Positions 48,654 through 59,787 are shown, counted from the first letter of the stretch. The stretch: 64,000 nucleotides of DNA from JBIQKZ01 sp044464765 (GCA_044464765.1 JBIQKZ010000013.1:58123-122122), one strand, 5' to 3'. Notes: generated by a model not told the origin, from the letters alone. Made by a program: numbers and translations.

Positions 48654-48703
48654 GGCTAATTCAGGCACCGAAGATAAGTATCCGAATTAGCCAAACAGGA
48701 CAT
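48654..48703. repeat. Dispersed palindromic repeat, single copy
   Basis: GGCTAATTC (48654-48662) and GAATTAGCC (48684-48692) are perfect inverted arms. The part from 48664, GGCACCGAAGATAAGTATCC, and the following AAACAGGACAT match the inverted pair at 4608-4712. It lies in the 167-bp gap between tex and the convergent trpS gene. A second small inverted repeat, CGTCAG...CTGACG, is at about 48578-48606. Confidence 0.55.
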
Positions 48704-48730
48704 CAGACGCACTGGCCACCAGACGGGACA

Positions 48731-50062
48731 TTAAAATTGCGCGAGCGCCTCTTGTACTTCCGCCAGGCGCAGCGCGTCGAAACGCGCCACCTCGGCGCCA
48801 TCAAGGGTCAGCACCACGTCAGTGGCCGCCTGTGTAAAAGCCGTGTCAGGCAAGCCGCCTTGCAGGCGCTTGATTGTTTTCCCCGCTGCCTGCGGGCTGT
48901 CGAACGATGCGGATAACAGCAACTGTTGTCCGGCAGCGTCCAACAGACGAAACCGGAAACTGCCATCGTCGTCCTTGAAACTGACAAAGCGCGGCTTCTT
49001 GGAGGACGATCCCTGCGCCTTCCCCGGGTGCTGTGCGCCGGCGGCCAGGCCGGCATTCGATAGCCCCACCGCCTCGCGCAACTGCTCCATGAACGGTTGG
49101 GCAAGTTTGCGGGCTTTCTGTGCGCCGGCCAAAAGGATTTCCTCGATGCGATCAGGCGCGGCCATAAGCTCATCGTAACGCTCGCGCATGGGAGCAAGAT
49201 CGCGTTCGATGCGCTCGAATAATGTCTGTTTCGCATCGCCCCAACCCATGCCTTGCTCGAGGTCGGCACGGAACTGGACCGCTTCGTCGGGCCGGGAAAA
49301 CGCCTTGTACAGCGTGTAGATGTGAGAGTCCAATGCATTCTTGGGTTCGCCGGGCTGGCGCGAGTCGGTCACGATACGCATAATGGCCGCCCGGGTCGCC
49401 TTGGCGCCTCCTTCGAACAAGGGAATGGTGTTGTTATAGCTCTTGGACATTTTCCGGCCGTCCAGACCCGGCAGCGTGGCAACCTCGTCGTCCACCTGCG
49501 CCTCGGGCAGACTGAAGAACTCTTTGCCCTGGCCATACAGATGATTGAATCGCTGGGCGATATCACGCGTCATTTCCAAATGCTGAATCTGGTCGCGCCC
49601 AACAGGCACCTTATTGGCATTGAACATCAGGATATCCGCCGCCATCAACACCGGATACGAAAACAGCCCCAGAGTGATGCCGTCGTCCGCTTCGACGTTC
49701 TTCGATACGTTCTGATCCACCGACGCCTTGTAGGCATGCGCCCGATTCATCAATCCCTTGGCAGTGACGCAGGTCAGCATCCAGCACAATTCCGGTATCT
49801 GCGGAATATCGGACTGCCGATAGAAGGTCACCTTGTCGGTGTCCAGACCGCCAGCAATCCACGTGGCCGCAATTTCCAGGCGCGAGCGCAAGATGCGTTG
49901 CGGATCATCGCATTTGATCAAGGCATGATAGTCGGCCAAAAAGAAAAAGGCGTCCACACCCGGCTGCGTGCTGGCATGGATGGCCGGACGAATCGCACCG
50001 GCGTAGTTGCCCAGGTGCGGCGTACCGGTCGTGGTAATTCCTGTTAAGACTCGAAGGCTCAT
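48731..50062 (-). CDS. trpS: Tryptophanyl-tRNA synthetase
   Basis: This 443-residue class I synthetase has TPHLGNY (14-20, the HIGH motif) and KMSKS (204-208). The core ends near residue 330. About 100 extra C-terminal residues form a small domain (KPRFVSFKDDDGSFRFRLLDAAGQQLLLSASF), which makes it longer than the ~335-residue E. coli enzyme; this YegP-like extension is seen in other betaproteobacterial TrpS. It lies 59 bp downstream of zapE on the same strand. Confidence 0.95.
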   Translation of the reverse strand: MSLRVLTGITTTGTPHLGNYAGAIRPAIHASTQPGVDAFFFLADYHALIKCDDPQRILRSRLEIAATWIAGGLDTDKVTFYRQSDIPQIPELCWMLTCVTAKGLMNRAHAYKASVDQNVSKNVEADDGITLGLFSYPVLMAADILMFNANKVPVGRDQIQHLEMTRDIAQRFNHLYGQGKEFFSLPEAQVDDEVATLPGLDGRKMSKSYNNTIPLFEGGAKATRAAIMRIVTDSRQPGEPKNALDSHIYTLYKAFSRPDEAVQFRADLEQGMGWGDAKQTLFERIERDLAPMRERYDELMAAPDRIEEILLAGAQKARKLAQPFMEQLREAVGLSNAGLAAGAQHPGKAQGSSSKKPRFVSFKDDDGSFRFRLLDAAGQQLLLSASFDSPQAAGKTIKRLQGGLPDTAFTQAATDVVLTLDGAEVARFDALRLAEVQEALAQF

Positions 50063-50121
50063 AAAGACTCAGTAAGGTCGAATGGATGGAGTTCGTCGTG
50101 CGGGTGAAAAGCGGCTACCTG

Positions 50122-51213
50122 CTACAGGGCAACGGCCGCGCGGCGTTCCGAATCCAGATACTCACGCGACTGCATTTCAAGAATGCGCGAAACGGTCCGG
50201 TGAAACTCGTTGGCCATGGGCCCCTCAGTATAGAGCTCATCCGCCTGAACCTCGGCCGACATCACCAGCTTGATCTTGTGATCGTAGAACACGTCGATCA
50301 GCCAGGTAAAACGTCGCGCCTCTGATGCATGCCTGGCCGCCATGCGCGGCACACCCGACAAGATGACGGTCTGGAAACGATTGGCCAGTTCCAGATAGTC
50401 ATTCTGGGATCGCGGGCCGCCGCATAAGGTGGCAAAGTCGAACCAAACGACCGAGCCGCTAAGGGCAATCGCCTTGATCTCGCGATGCTCGACGGTTAGC
50501 ACGGGTTTCAATGCCGCTGTGTCAGACAGCCGGTCGAATATCCCCCTTAGCTCGGCGTCGGTCGAGGCTGTAATGGGCGTCAGGTACATACGCACCTGCT
50601 CCAGCGTGCGTCTCCGATAGTCAGTGCCCGTATCGACATTCAGAATGTCCAATCGGTCCTGGATGAGCTTGATGGCGGGCAGGATTCGATCTCGGTGCAA
50701 GCCATCCGGATAAAGCGTCGAAGGTTCGTAGTTGGAGGTCATGACGAACGACGTGCCGTACTCAAACAACTTAAGCAGCAGGCGATACAAAATCATGGCA
50801 TCGGCAACGTCGGACACGTGGAACTCGTCAAAGCAGATCAGCCGATAGCGCTTCGCCACGCGGCGCGCGACTTCGTCGAGCGGGTCCTGAACGCCGCGCA
50901 GTTCGTGCAGTTCGTGATGCACGCCGCGCATGAACTCATGAAAGTGCAAGCGTGTCTTGCGCTTCAGGGGAACCGTCACGTAGAACGCATCCATCAGGAA
51001 GCTTTTACCGCGCCCCACCCCGCCCCACATATACACGCCACGCGGAACATCGGGGCGCTTGAAGATCTTGCGCAACGGGGTCGAGCGGGCCTGTCGGTAG
51101 ACGACCCAATCATCGTAATATTGCTGAAGACGTTCGATAGCCTCCAACTGGGCGGTGTCGGGCTTATAACCCCGTTCATCAAGGGCCTGCTGGTAATACT
51201 CGCGAACATTCAT
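50122..51213 (-). CDS. zapE: Cell division protein ZapE (AFG1-like ATPase)
   Basis: This 363-residue AAA+-like ATPase has Walker A GGVGRGKS (64-71), Walker B RLICFDEFHVSD, and the AFG1 segment VMTSNYEPSTLYPDGLHRDRILPAI. ZapE associates with FtsZ rings late in constriction, particularly under low oxygen or heat. It follows lpdA by 63 bp, but an intrinsic terminator lies between them, so it probably depends on readthrough or its own promoter. No good ribosome-binding site precedes the ATG. Confidence 0.94.
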   Translation of the reverse strand: MNVREYYQQALDERGYKPDTAQLEAIERLQQYYDDWVVYRQARSTPLRKIFKRPDVPRGVYMWGGVGRGKSFLMDAFYVTVPLKRKTRLHFHEFMRGVHHELHELRGVQDPLDEVARRVAKRYRLICFDEFHVSDVADAMILYRLLLKLFEYGTSFVMTSNYEPSTLYPDGLHRDRILPAIKLIQDRLDILNVDTGTDYRRRTLEQVRMYLTPITASTDAELRGIFDRLSDTAALKPVLTVEHREIKAIALSGSVVWFDFATLCGGPRSQNDYLELANRFQTVILSGVPRMAARHASEARRFTWLIDVFYDHKIKLVMSAEVQADELYTEGPMANEFHRTVSRILEMQSREYLDSERRAAVAL

Positions 51214-51230
51214 TTAAGGACAACTCTAGT

Positions 51231-51259
51231 AAAAAAAGGGGCGTACAGCCCCTTTTTTA
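51231..51259 (-). terminator. Intrinsic terminator between lpdA and zapE
   Basis: GGGGC (51238-51242) and GCCCC (51248-51252) flank a 5-nt loop. The plus strand has A7 before and T6 after, so it can work in both directions. It would close the sucA-sucB-lpdA operon. Confidence 0.85.
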
Positions 51260-51276
51260 GAACACTGCACGCGTGA

Positions 51277-52704
<1,428 letters not shown>

Positions 52705-52804
52705 TTCATGTACTCGGTAAAGTGTGGCGGCTACGATTTCATCGAGCGCCTGAACTTGAATAACGCACAGCGGCGAAAGCGCCCCGCGTCAGTCGACAAG
52801 AAAA

Positions 52805-52852
52805 CTATCCCCGACACGTACACGAGGCGCTCGGTACGCGATTCGGGGATAG
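52805..52852 (-). promoter_or_regulatory. Large hairpin with T-rich tail between sucB and lpdA
   Basis: CTATCCCCGA (52805-52814) pairs with TCGGGGATAG (52843-52852). Inside, CGTAC and CGAG pair with GTACG and CTCG around a GCG loop, giving 19 paired bases with small internal loops. On the minus strand the hairpin is followed by TTTTCTTG. It may be a partial terminator or an mRNA-processing/stability element that sets the sucB to lpdA ratio. Confidence 0.6.
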
Positions 52853-52876
52853 CCTGTATTCATTGCGGTGCCGCCA

Positions 52877-54091
52877 TCAAACGTCAAGAAGCAAGCGTTG
52901 CGGATCTTCCAGCGCTTCTTTCATGGCAACCAGCGCCAGCACGGCCTCGCGTCCATCGATGATGCGGTGATCGTAGGAGAGCGCCAGATAATTCATGGGA
53001 CGAATAACGATCTGGCCGTTTTCGACAACCGCACGCTCTTTGGTGGCATGGATGCCCAGGATGGCCGATTGCGGCGGATTGATGATGGGCGTGGACAGCA
53101 TGGAGCCGAAGACGCCGCCATTGGAGATGGAGAACGTACCGCCGGTAAGCTCTTCGAGCGTCAGTTTGCCGTCGCGTGCGCGGGCACCGAAGTCGGCGAT
53201 CTGCTTTTCGATCTCGGCAATGGACAATTGGTCGGCATTGCGCAGGATGGGAACCACCAGGCCACGCGGGCTGCCCACAGCGATGCCGATATCAAAGTAG
53301 CCATGATAGATGATGTCTTTGCCGTCGACCGACGCATTGACCACCGGATACTTTTTAAGGGCTGCAACCGCCGCCTTGACAAAGAAAGAGGTAAAGCCCA
53401 GCTTTACGCCGTGCTCTTTTTCGAAGGGTTCTTTGTAGCGTGCACGAAGATCGAGAATGCCCTGCATATTGACTTCATTAAAGGTCGTCAGGATGGCATT
53501 TTCAGATTGCGACTGCAACAGGCGCTCGGCCACGCGCGCCCGCAGGCGGCTCATGGGCACGCGCTGTTCGGGGCGACCGTCGAGCGACAACGTCGCTGGG
53601 GCCGCCGGCGCGGCGGCAGGTTTCTTGGCTGCGGCCGCATCAGCGCTCAAGGCATCGCCCTTGGTTACGCGACCGCCGCGCCCCGTGCCTTCCACGGCGG
53701 ATGGGTCGATACCCTTTTCGGACAGAATCTTCTGTGCCGCGGGCGATGCGGCCCCGGCGGCGGATGACGTAGCGGCAGATGGTGTGGCGGCGGCAGGCGT
53801 CGCCGGTGCGGCGGCTTGGGGCTCGGCAGCGGGCGCCGCGCTTGCCTTGGCTTCGGTATCGATGCGCGCCAGGACCTCGCCCGACGTTACCGTGCTGCCA
53901 TCGGCCTTGACGATCTCGCTTAACACGCCGGACGATGGCGCCGGGACTTCGAGCACTACTTTGTCGGTTTCAACTTCAATCAGGATTTCGTCAGCTTCGA
54001 CGGCTTCGCCGGGCTGCTTTTTCCAGTTCAGCAGCGTCGCCTCGGAGATCGACTCTGAAAGCTGGGGTACGAGAACATCTGTAATAGCCAT
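52877..54091 (-). CDS. sucB: Dihydrolipoyllysine-residue succinyltransferase (E2)
   Basis: This 404-residue protein has one N-terminal lipoyl domain with the lipoylated Lys44 in ETDKVVLEV. An Ala/Pro-rich linker leads to a peripheral-subunit-binding domain (SPAAQKILSEKGIDPSAVEGTGRGGRVTKGD), then a catalytic domain closing with SYDHRIIDG (His375, Asp379). It forms the core of 2-oxoglutarate dehydrogenase. It lies 29 bp after sucA on the same strand. Confidence 0.97.
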   Translation of the reverse strand: MAITDVLVPQLSESISEATLLNWKKQPGEAVEADEILIEVETDKVVLEVPAPSSGVLSEIVKADGSTVTSGEVLARIDTEAKASAAPAAEPQAAAPATPAAATPSAATSSAAGAASPAAQKILSEKGIDPSAVEGTGRGGRVTKGDALSADAAAAKKPAAAPAAPATLSLDGRPEQRVPMSRLRARVAERLLQSQSENAILTTFNEVNMQGILDLRARYKEPFEKEHGVKLGFTSFFVKAAVAALKKYPVVNASVDGKDIIYHGYFDIGIAVGSPRGLVVPILRNADQLSIAEIEKQIADFGARARDGKLTLEELTGGTFSISNGGVFGSMLSTPIINPPQSAILGIHATKERAVVENGQIVIRPMNYLALSYDHRIIDGREAVLALVAMKEALEDPQRLLLDV

Positions 54092-54120
54092 GATTTTTTT
54101 TCCGTGATGTGAAGAGTTCG

Positions 54121-56991
54121 TTACTTGGTAAGCATGAAGCCTTTGAACTTGGCGGCAAAGGCCTGCTCAAGCAGATTGCGCTGCTGCTCCTGGTGTTTTG
54201 CCAGATAGCCGACGGCCGGCGACGCTGAAGCCGGACGACCGGCATAGCCCAGCCGTTGTCCTTCAGTCATGTTCTCGTACAGATGATGCTGGATATAAAA
54301 CCATGGGCCTTGATTCTGCGGCTCGTCTTGCACCCAGACGATTTCCTTGGCGTTCGGGTACTTTTGCAGTTCGGCCTGAAAAGCCTTATGCGCGAACGGA
54401 TAAAGCTGTTCAACCCTCAGGATGGCGACATCGTCGCGCCCCGCGTCGTTGCGCGTATGGGCCAAGTCGTAATACACACGGCCCGAACACACCAGAATAC
54501 GCTTGACCGCAGCCGGATCAAGGTCTTGATTCTGTTCGCCGATGACCAGCTCGAACTGGCCCGTGGCCAAGTCGGACAACGGCGAGGTAGCATCTTTATG
54601 GCGCAACAACGACTTGGGCGTGAAAATGACAAGCGGCTTGCGGAAAGGACGGATCATCTGGCGACGCAGAACGTGGAAAATCTGCGCGCCGTTGGTCGGC
54701 TGCACCACCTGCATATTGTTGTCGGCGCACAGTTGCAGGAAACGTTCAATACGGGCGGACGAGTGTTCCGGCCCCTGCCCTTCGTAGCCGTGCGGCAGCA
54801 TGAGCGTAAGCCCGCACTGGCGGCCCCACTTGGCCTCGCCCGACGAAATGAATTGGTCGATCACAACCTGGGCGCCGTTGACGAAGTCGCCGAACTGCGC
54901 TTCCCAGATGGTGAGGGTGTTGGGTTCGGCGGTAGCGTAGCCATATTCGAAAGCCAGAACAGCCTCTTCGGAAAGCACCGAATCGATAACCGTGAACGGC
55001 GCCTGCTTGTCGGAGACGTTCTGAAGGGGAATATACGTGCCGTCGTCCCAGCGTTCGCGCTTCTGATCGTGCAAAACAGCATGCCGGTGAGTGAAGGTGC
55101 CCCGACCGGAGTCCTGGCCGGTAATGCGGATTGAATAGCCCGAAGCCACCAGCGTGGCAAAACCCAGGTGCTCGCCCATGCCCCAGTCGAGTTTTTGCTC
55201 GCCACGCGCCATTTTCAGGCGGTCATTCAGCAATTTGCTGACCAGCGGATGCACGGTAAAACCTTCAGGCACCGTTGTCAGTTTTTCGCCGATGCGAGTA
55301 AGTTCGGCCAACGGCACGCCAGTGTCGGCCTGGTCTGTCCATTTGGCGTTAAGGAAGGGTGTCCAGTCGGTGGCGTACTTGTTCTTGTAATCGGTAAGAA
55401 CAGGCTCGACCGTCCGTTGCCCATCTTCCATGAGCTGACGGTAATCTTTCACCAGTTGATCGGGTTCGCCTTCAGCCATGACGCCCTGGACAATGAGTTT
55501 GTCGGCATACAGCTTGCGGGTGCCCGGATGCTGGCCGATGCGCTTGTACATCAGCGGCTGGGTAAGCGACGGGGTGTCTTGTTCGTTGTGGCCCAATTTA
55601 CGGAAACAGACAATGTCGATCACAACATCGTGACGGAACTGCTGCCGATAGTCGAGCGCCAACTGGGTGACGTAGACAACGGCCTCGGGGTCGTCGCCAT
55701 TGACGTGAAAAACGGGGGCCTCGATCATCTTGACGACGTCGGTGCAATACAGCGTAGACCGGGTGTCGCGAGGATCCGACGTGGTAAAGCCAATTTGGTT
55801 ATTGATGACGATATGCAGCGTGCCGCCGGTGCCGTAACCGCGCGTTTGCGCCAGGTTAAGGGTTTCCATGACGACGCCCTGACCGGCAAAGGCGGCATCG
55901 CCGTGCACCAGAACCGGCAACACCTGGCTTCCGTCGTCGTCGCCGCGACGATCTTGGCGGGCGCGCACACTACCTTCAACCACTGGGTTGACGATCTCGA
56001 GGTGCGACGGATTGAACGCCAGCGACAGGTGAATGGGACCGCCACGCGTGGAGAGGTCGCTTGAAAAACCGTTATGGTATTTGACGTCGCCATCGGTAAG
56101 GCTTTGCGTATGCTTGCCCTCGAATTCGGCGAACAGGTCGCTGGGCATTTTGCCCATGATGTTGACCAGCATGTTCAGCCGGCCCCGGTGGGCCATGCCC
56201 ACCACGATCTCTTGCACGCCGTTCTCGCCGGCATGATTGACGACTTCGTCCATCGAGGCAATAAAGCTTTCGCCCCCTTCAAGGGAGAAGCGCTTCTGGC
56301 CCACGTACTTGGTATGCAGGAAGCGCTCGAGGCCTTCAGCCTCGGTGAGCTGCTGCAAGATATGGCGCTTGCGCTCGGGCGACAAGGCCGGCACCCCCAG
56401 CGTGGATTCCAGGCGCTCCTGGATCCAGCGCTTGGCGGTGGGATCCGAGATGTGCATGAACTCGGCGCCAACGTTACGGCAATAGGTATCGCGCAATGCC
56501 TTGAGCATGTCGCGCATGGTCATGGTGTCGGCTTTGGTGAAATACGTATTGGTGGCCGAATAGACTTGATCGAGGTCGGACTCGGCAAGCCCGTAGAACC
56601 CTGGATCGAGCTCTGGAATGACAGGACGATCCTGACGCTTTAGCGGATCGAGCTCGGCAAAACGCGAACCCAGTGACCGGTAGGCCGCAATAATGGATTG
56701 CACGTAAACTTGCTTGCCGGCCACGGCCAAATCGGCTTGCTGCCCACGCGGCACGAAAGCATTGGCCTTGGCCCGTTGGGCAAAGGATTCAACAATGGGC
56801 GCATGGGCCTGGTCACGGGTAATTTCCTGACCATCAGTGGCGGGCTGGTGTTGCAGCTGATCGAAGTAATTGCGCCATTGATCGGACACCGAGTTGGGGT
56901 TGTCCAGATATGATTCGTAGAGTTCCTCTACATATGGTGCATTACTGCCGAAAAGATAAGAATTAGATAAAAGTTCGATTTCCGATGACAT
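54121..56991 (-). CDS. sucA: 2-oxoglutarate dehydrogenase E1 component
   Basis: This 956-residue thiamine-diphosphate enzyme decarboxylates 2-oxoglutarate. The short E1 N-terminal segment (SYLFGSNAPYVEELYESYLDNPNSV) fits the E2-binding region, and VVGMAHRGRLNMLVN and GHNEQDTPSLTQPLMY are typical family motifs. Its length matches other proteobacterial enzymes (about 930-960). It is first in the sucA-sucB-lpdA unit, and a plausible promoter lies about 140 bp upstream. Confidence 0.97.
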   Translation of the reverse strand: MSSEIELLSNSYLFGSNAPYVEELYESYLDNPNSVSDQWRNYFDQLQHQPATDGQEITRDQAHAPIVESFAQRAKANAFVPRGQQADLAVAGKQVYVQSIIAAYRSLGSRFAELDPLKRQDRPVIPELDPGFYGLAESDLDQVYSATNTYFTKADTMTMRDMLKALRDTYCRNVGAEFMHISDPTAKRWIQERLESTLGVPALSPERKRHILQQLTEAEGLERFLHTKYVGQKRFSLEGGESFIASMDEVVNHAGENGVQEIVVGMAHRGRLNMLVNIMGKMPSDLFAEFEGKHTQSLTDGDVKYHNGFSSDLSTRGGPIHLSLAFNPSHLEIVNPVVEGSVRARQDRRGDDDGSQVLPVLVHGDAAFAGQGVVMETLNLAQTRGYGTGGTLHIVINNQIGFTTSDPRDTRSTLYCTDVVKMIEAPVFHVNGDDPEAVVYVTQLALDYRQQFRHDVVIDIVCFRKLGHNEQDTPSLTQPLMYKRIGQHPGTRKLYADKLIVQGVMAEGEPDQLVKDYRQLMEDGQRTVEPVLTDYKNKYATDWTPFLNAKWTDQADTGVPLAELTRIGEKLTTVPEGFTVHPLVSKLLNDRLKMARGEQKLDWGMGEHLGFATLVASGYSIRITGQDSGRGTFTHRHAVLHDQKRERWDDGTYIPLQNVSDKQAPFTVIDSVLSEEAVLAFEYGYATAEPNTLTIWEAQFGDFVNGAQVVIDQFISSGEAKWGRQCGLTLMLPHGYEGQGPEHSSARIERFLQLCADNNMQVVQPTNGAQIFHVLRRQMIRPFRKPLVIFTPKSLLRHKDATSPLSDLATGQFELVIGEQNQDLDPAAVKRILVCSGRVYYDLAHTRNDAGRDDVAILRVEQLYPFAHKAFQAELQKYPNAKEIVWVQDEPQNQGPWFYIQHHLYENMTEGQRLGYAGRPASASPAVGYLAKHQEQQRNLLEQAFAAKFKGFMLTK

Positions 56992-57424
56992 ATATGCGCT
57001 TCACCTATCCGAGTGCCTCACTCGTTATGATGCAGGGAACAACCTTCCGCGACACGGCCAGACCGTTTAGCGGATAGCGGGGGGCAGAAGGCAACAGTAC
57101 GACGCCTTGATAAGCCGTATTGGCATTAGTATACCCAGATTAAATTTAGATGTAACGCGAAACGCCGGAAAGCCGTCCCAAAATAGTGTTTACGTTGACT
57201 ATAAGTGACACTTGGCTTTTGCCGCCCGAAAACGGTGTGTTGAAGTTATAGATGCGGCGCCCGCGCCCGGAAATTTCCTGCACGATCCCAAGCGGATTAC
57301 ACTTGCGCTTTGTACAATTCGGTTATACATACACATGTAGCCTATCGCATTGTGTTCCCGAAGCTCAATGCCGACAAAGGCTGGATGCACAGAATTCTTA
57401 TCATTGCTAGGAGCAATTGCCACT
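56992..57424. other. Divergent intergenic region between sucA and maeB
   Basis: These 433 bases hold no gene. One good sigma-70-like promoter faces sucA (57128-57156). The interval 57187-57216 carries AGTGTTTAC...GTGACACT-like arms around TTGACTATAAG that might bind a regulator. For maeB no promoter with normal spacing could be set; TTGCGC at 57303 and TATACA at 57324 are only 15 bases apart. The leader of maeB has TAGGAGCAATT, with GGAG about 12 bases before the ATG. Confidence 0.4.
57128..57156 (-). promoter_or_regulatory. Probable sucA promoter
   Basis: On the minus strand GTTACA (57151-57156) and TATACT (57128-57133) are exactly 17 bases apart. The predicted transcript has a leader of about 130 bases before sucA. 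Confidence 0.5.
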
Positions 57425-59725
57425 ATGGACGTCAAAGCGGATCTCTCGAAATTGGCCCTCGACTATCACGCCCACCCCGTTCCGGGAAAAATTTCCGTTA
57501 CGCCCACTAAAACACTGGCAACCCAGGAAGACCTGTCGCTGGCCTACTCGCCGGGCGTGGCGGCCGCCAGCATGGCAATCCACGAAGGGGGCGAAGAAGC
57601 CGCCGCAATGTACACCTCGCGCTCCAACCTGGTTGGCGTCATTACCAACGGCACCGCGGTGCTGGGCCTGGGCAATATCGGTCCGCTGGCCGCCAAGCCG
57701 GTCATGGAAGGCAAAGGCTGTCTGTTCAAGAAGTTCGCCGGCATCGATGTCTTCGATATCGAACTGGCCGAGAACGATCCGGACAAACTCGTCGACATCA
57801 TTGCGGCCCTTGAACCCACCTTGGGCGGTGTAAACCTGGAAGACATCAAAGCCCCTGAATGCTTCTACATCGAGAAGAAGCTGCGCGAACGGATGAAGAT
57901 CCCGGTTTTCCACGACGACCAGCACGGCACCGCCATTATCTCGTCGGCCGCCATTCTTAACGGCCTGAAGGTTGTCGGCAAAGACATCGACAAGGTGAAG
58001 CTTGTGTGCTCCGGCGCCGGCGCCGCCGCCATCGCCTGCCTGAATCTGCTGGTCAGCCTGGGCATCCCTCGCGCGAATATTTTCGTTGTGGATTCACGCG
58101 GCGTCATTTTCGAAGGACGTGATGCCAATATGGAACCCACCAAGGCCCTGTATGCGCAGGACACCACCGCACGCACACTGGCCGACGTCTGCCGCGATGC
58201 CGACGTGTTCCTGGGCTGCTCCGCCCCCGGCGTCCTGACCGCCGACATGGTCAAAACCATGGCCGACCGTCCGCTCATCCTGGCGCTGGCCAATCCCGAA
58301 CCGGAGATCCGCCCCGAACTCGCCAAGGAAGCCAGGCCCGACTGCATCGTCGCCACCGGCCGCTCCGACTATCCCAATCAGGTGAACAACGTACTGTGCT
58401 TCCCGTTCATCTTTCGAGGCGCCATGGACGCAGGCGCAACCGTGATCAACGAGGAAATGAAACTGGCCTGCGTCAAGGCTATTGCCGAACTTGCCCAGGC
58501 CGAGCAAAACGACGAAGTGGCTAATGCGTATGCCGGCGAAGAACTGTCGTTCGGGCCCGAGTACATTATTCCCAAGCCGTTCGACCCGCGCCTCATTATC
58601 AAGATCGCCCCGGCCGTCGCCGAGGCCGCCGCCGCATCAGGCGTAGCCGCCCGCCCCATTCAAGACATGGAAGCCTACCGGCAGAAGCTCATGAGCCTGG
58701 TGTATCACACCGGCCAGCTCATGCGGCCCTTGTTCATGCAGGCCAAGGCTTCGCCCAAGCGGGTCATTTACGCCGACGGCGAAGACGAGCGGGTACTGCG
58801 CGCCGCCCAAACGGTCATCGACGAGAACATCGCCTCCCCCATCCTGGTCGGCCGCCCGTCCGTGATCGAAATGCGAATCCAAAAATTTGGTCTTCGCCTT
58901 GAACCCGGCAAAAACATCGAAATCGTCAACCCCGAAGACGACGAGCGTTTCAATGAAACCTGGTCGGGATATTACAAACTGCGCAGCCGTAATGGGGTAA
59001 CGCCCGAGATCGCCAAGGCAATGGTGCGCAAGCATAACTCACTGATCGGCGTCATGCTGCTGCAACGCGGCGATGCCGACGCCCTGCTATGCGGCGCCGC
59101 CAGCCGCTACGACAATCAGTTGCGCTATGTCGAGGAAGTCATTGGTCTGCGCGAGGGCGCTCATACCTTCGCCGCCATGAATGTACTGATGCTACCCGAC
59201 CAGACGCTGTTCATTTGCGACACTCACGTCAACGAGAACCCCAGTGCCGAGCAGGTTGCCGACATGACGATCCAGGCGGCCAATGAAGTCTTGCGCTTCG
59301 GCGTGATTCCCAAGATCGCTCTGCTGTCGCACTCGAACTTCGGCAGCCGGGTTACCGAGTCGTCGTCGAAGATGGCCGAAGCGCGCCGCTTAATTGCCGA
59401 ACGCGCACCGCACCTAGAGGTCGATGGCGAGATGCATGCCGATGCCGCTTTGTCTGAAAAGATCCGTCTGCGCGCCTTTCCGGATTCCACGCTGAAGGGG
59501 CCTGCCAATCTGTTGATCACGCCTAATCTGGACACGGGCAATATTGTGTACAACATGTTGAAGATGACGGGCAGCCACGGGGTGGCGATGGGGCCGGTCT
59601 TACTTGGCGCTGCTCGCCCTGTTCATGTACTGACCACCAGCGCCACTGTTCGCCGCATTGTGAACATGACGGCTTTGGCGGTGGTGGATGCTCAGCAAGA
59701 GGCGGAAATGGGGAAAACAGCTTAA
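57425..59725 (+). CDS. maeB: NADP-dependent malic enzyme, MaeB type
   Basis: This 766-residue protein has an N-terminal malic enzyme half (LSLAYSPGVAAASMAI, VFHDDQHGTAIISSAAILNGLK, GAGAAAIACLNLL for NADP) to about residue 430 and a C-terminal phosphotransacetylase-like regulatory half (RPLFMQAKASPKRVIYADGEDERVLRAAQ, DTGNIVYNMLK). It converts malate to pyruvate with NADPH; the PTA-like domain mediates acetyl-CoA control in E. coli. The ATG at 57425 begins MDVKADLSKLALDYH; 25 in-frame codons upstream are not conserved. It lies between sucA (divergent) and gltA (convergent), and an intrinsic terminator follows. Confidence 0.95.
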   Translation: MDVKADLSKLALDYHAHPVPGKISVTPTKTLATQEDLSLAYSPGVAAASMAIHEGGEEAAAMYTSRSNLVGVITNGTAVLGLGNIGPLAAKPVMEGKGCLFKKFAGIDVFDIELAENDPDKLVDIIAALEPTLGGVNLEDIKAPECFYIEKKLRERMKIPVFHDDQHGTAIISSAAILNGLKVVGKDIDKVKLVCSGAGAAAIACLNLLVSLGIPRANIFVVDSRGVIFEGRDANMEPTKALYAQDTTARTLADVCRDADVFLGCSAPGVLTADMVKTMADRPLILALANPEPEIRPELAKEARPDCIVATGRSDYPNQVNNVLCFPFIFRGAMDAGATVINEEMKLACVKAIAELAQAEQNDEVANAYAGEELSFGPEYIIPKPFDPRLIIKIAPAVAEAAAASGVAARPIQDMEAYRQKLMSLVYHTGQLMRPLFMQAKASPKRVIYADGEDERVLRAAQTVIDENIASPILVGRPSVIEMRIQKFGLRLEPGKNIEIVNPEDDERFNETWSGYYKLRSRNGVTPEIAKAMVRKHNSLIGVMLLQRGDADALLCGAASRYDNQLRYVEEVIGLREGAHTFAAMNVLMLPDQTLFICDTHVNENPSAEQVADMTIQAANEVLRFGVIPKIALLSHSNFGSRVTESSSKMAEARRLIAERAPHLEVDGEMHADAALSEKIRLRAFPDSTLKGPANLLITPNLDTGNIVYNMLKMTGSHGVAMGPVLLGAARPVHVLTTSATVRRIVNMTALAVVDAQQEAEMGKTA

Positions 59726-59740
59726 AAGGGCCAAAGCCAC

Positions 59741-59787
59741 AAAAAAAAGCCGAAGCGCCATGTAATAAATGCGCTTCGGCTTTTTTT
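59741..59787 (+). terminator. Intrinsic terminator of maeB
   Basis: A8 then GCCGAAGCGC pairs perfectly with GCGCTTCGGC followed by T7 (59781-59787); the loop is 12 bases. Because A8 mirrors T7 it can act on both strands. It begins 15 bases past the maeB stop. Confidence 0.92.

Noticed and set aside
57187..57216. AGTGTTTAC...GTGACACT arms upstream of maeB as a named operator
   Set aside because: The arms are short and imperfect and match no regulator consensus I can name with confidence; left as a note in the intergenic entry.
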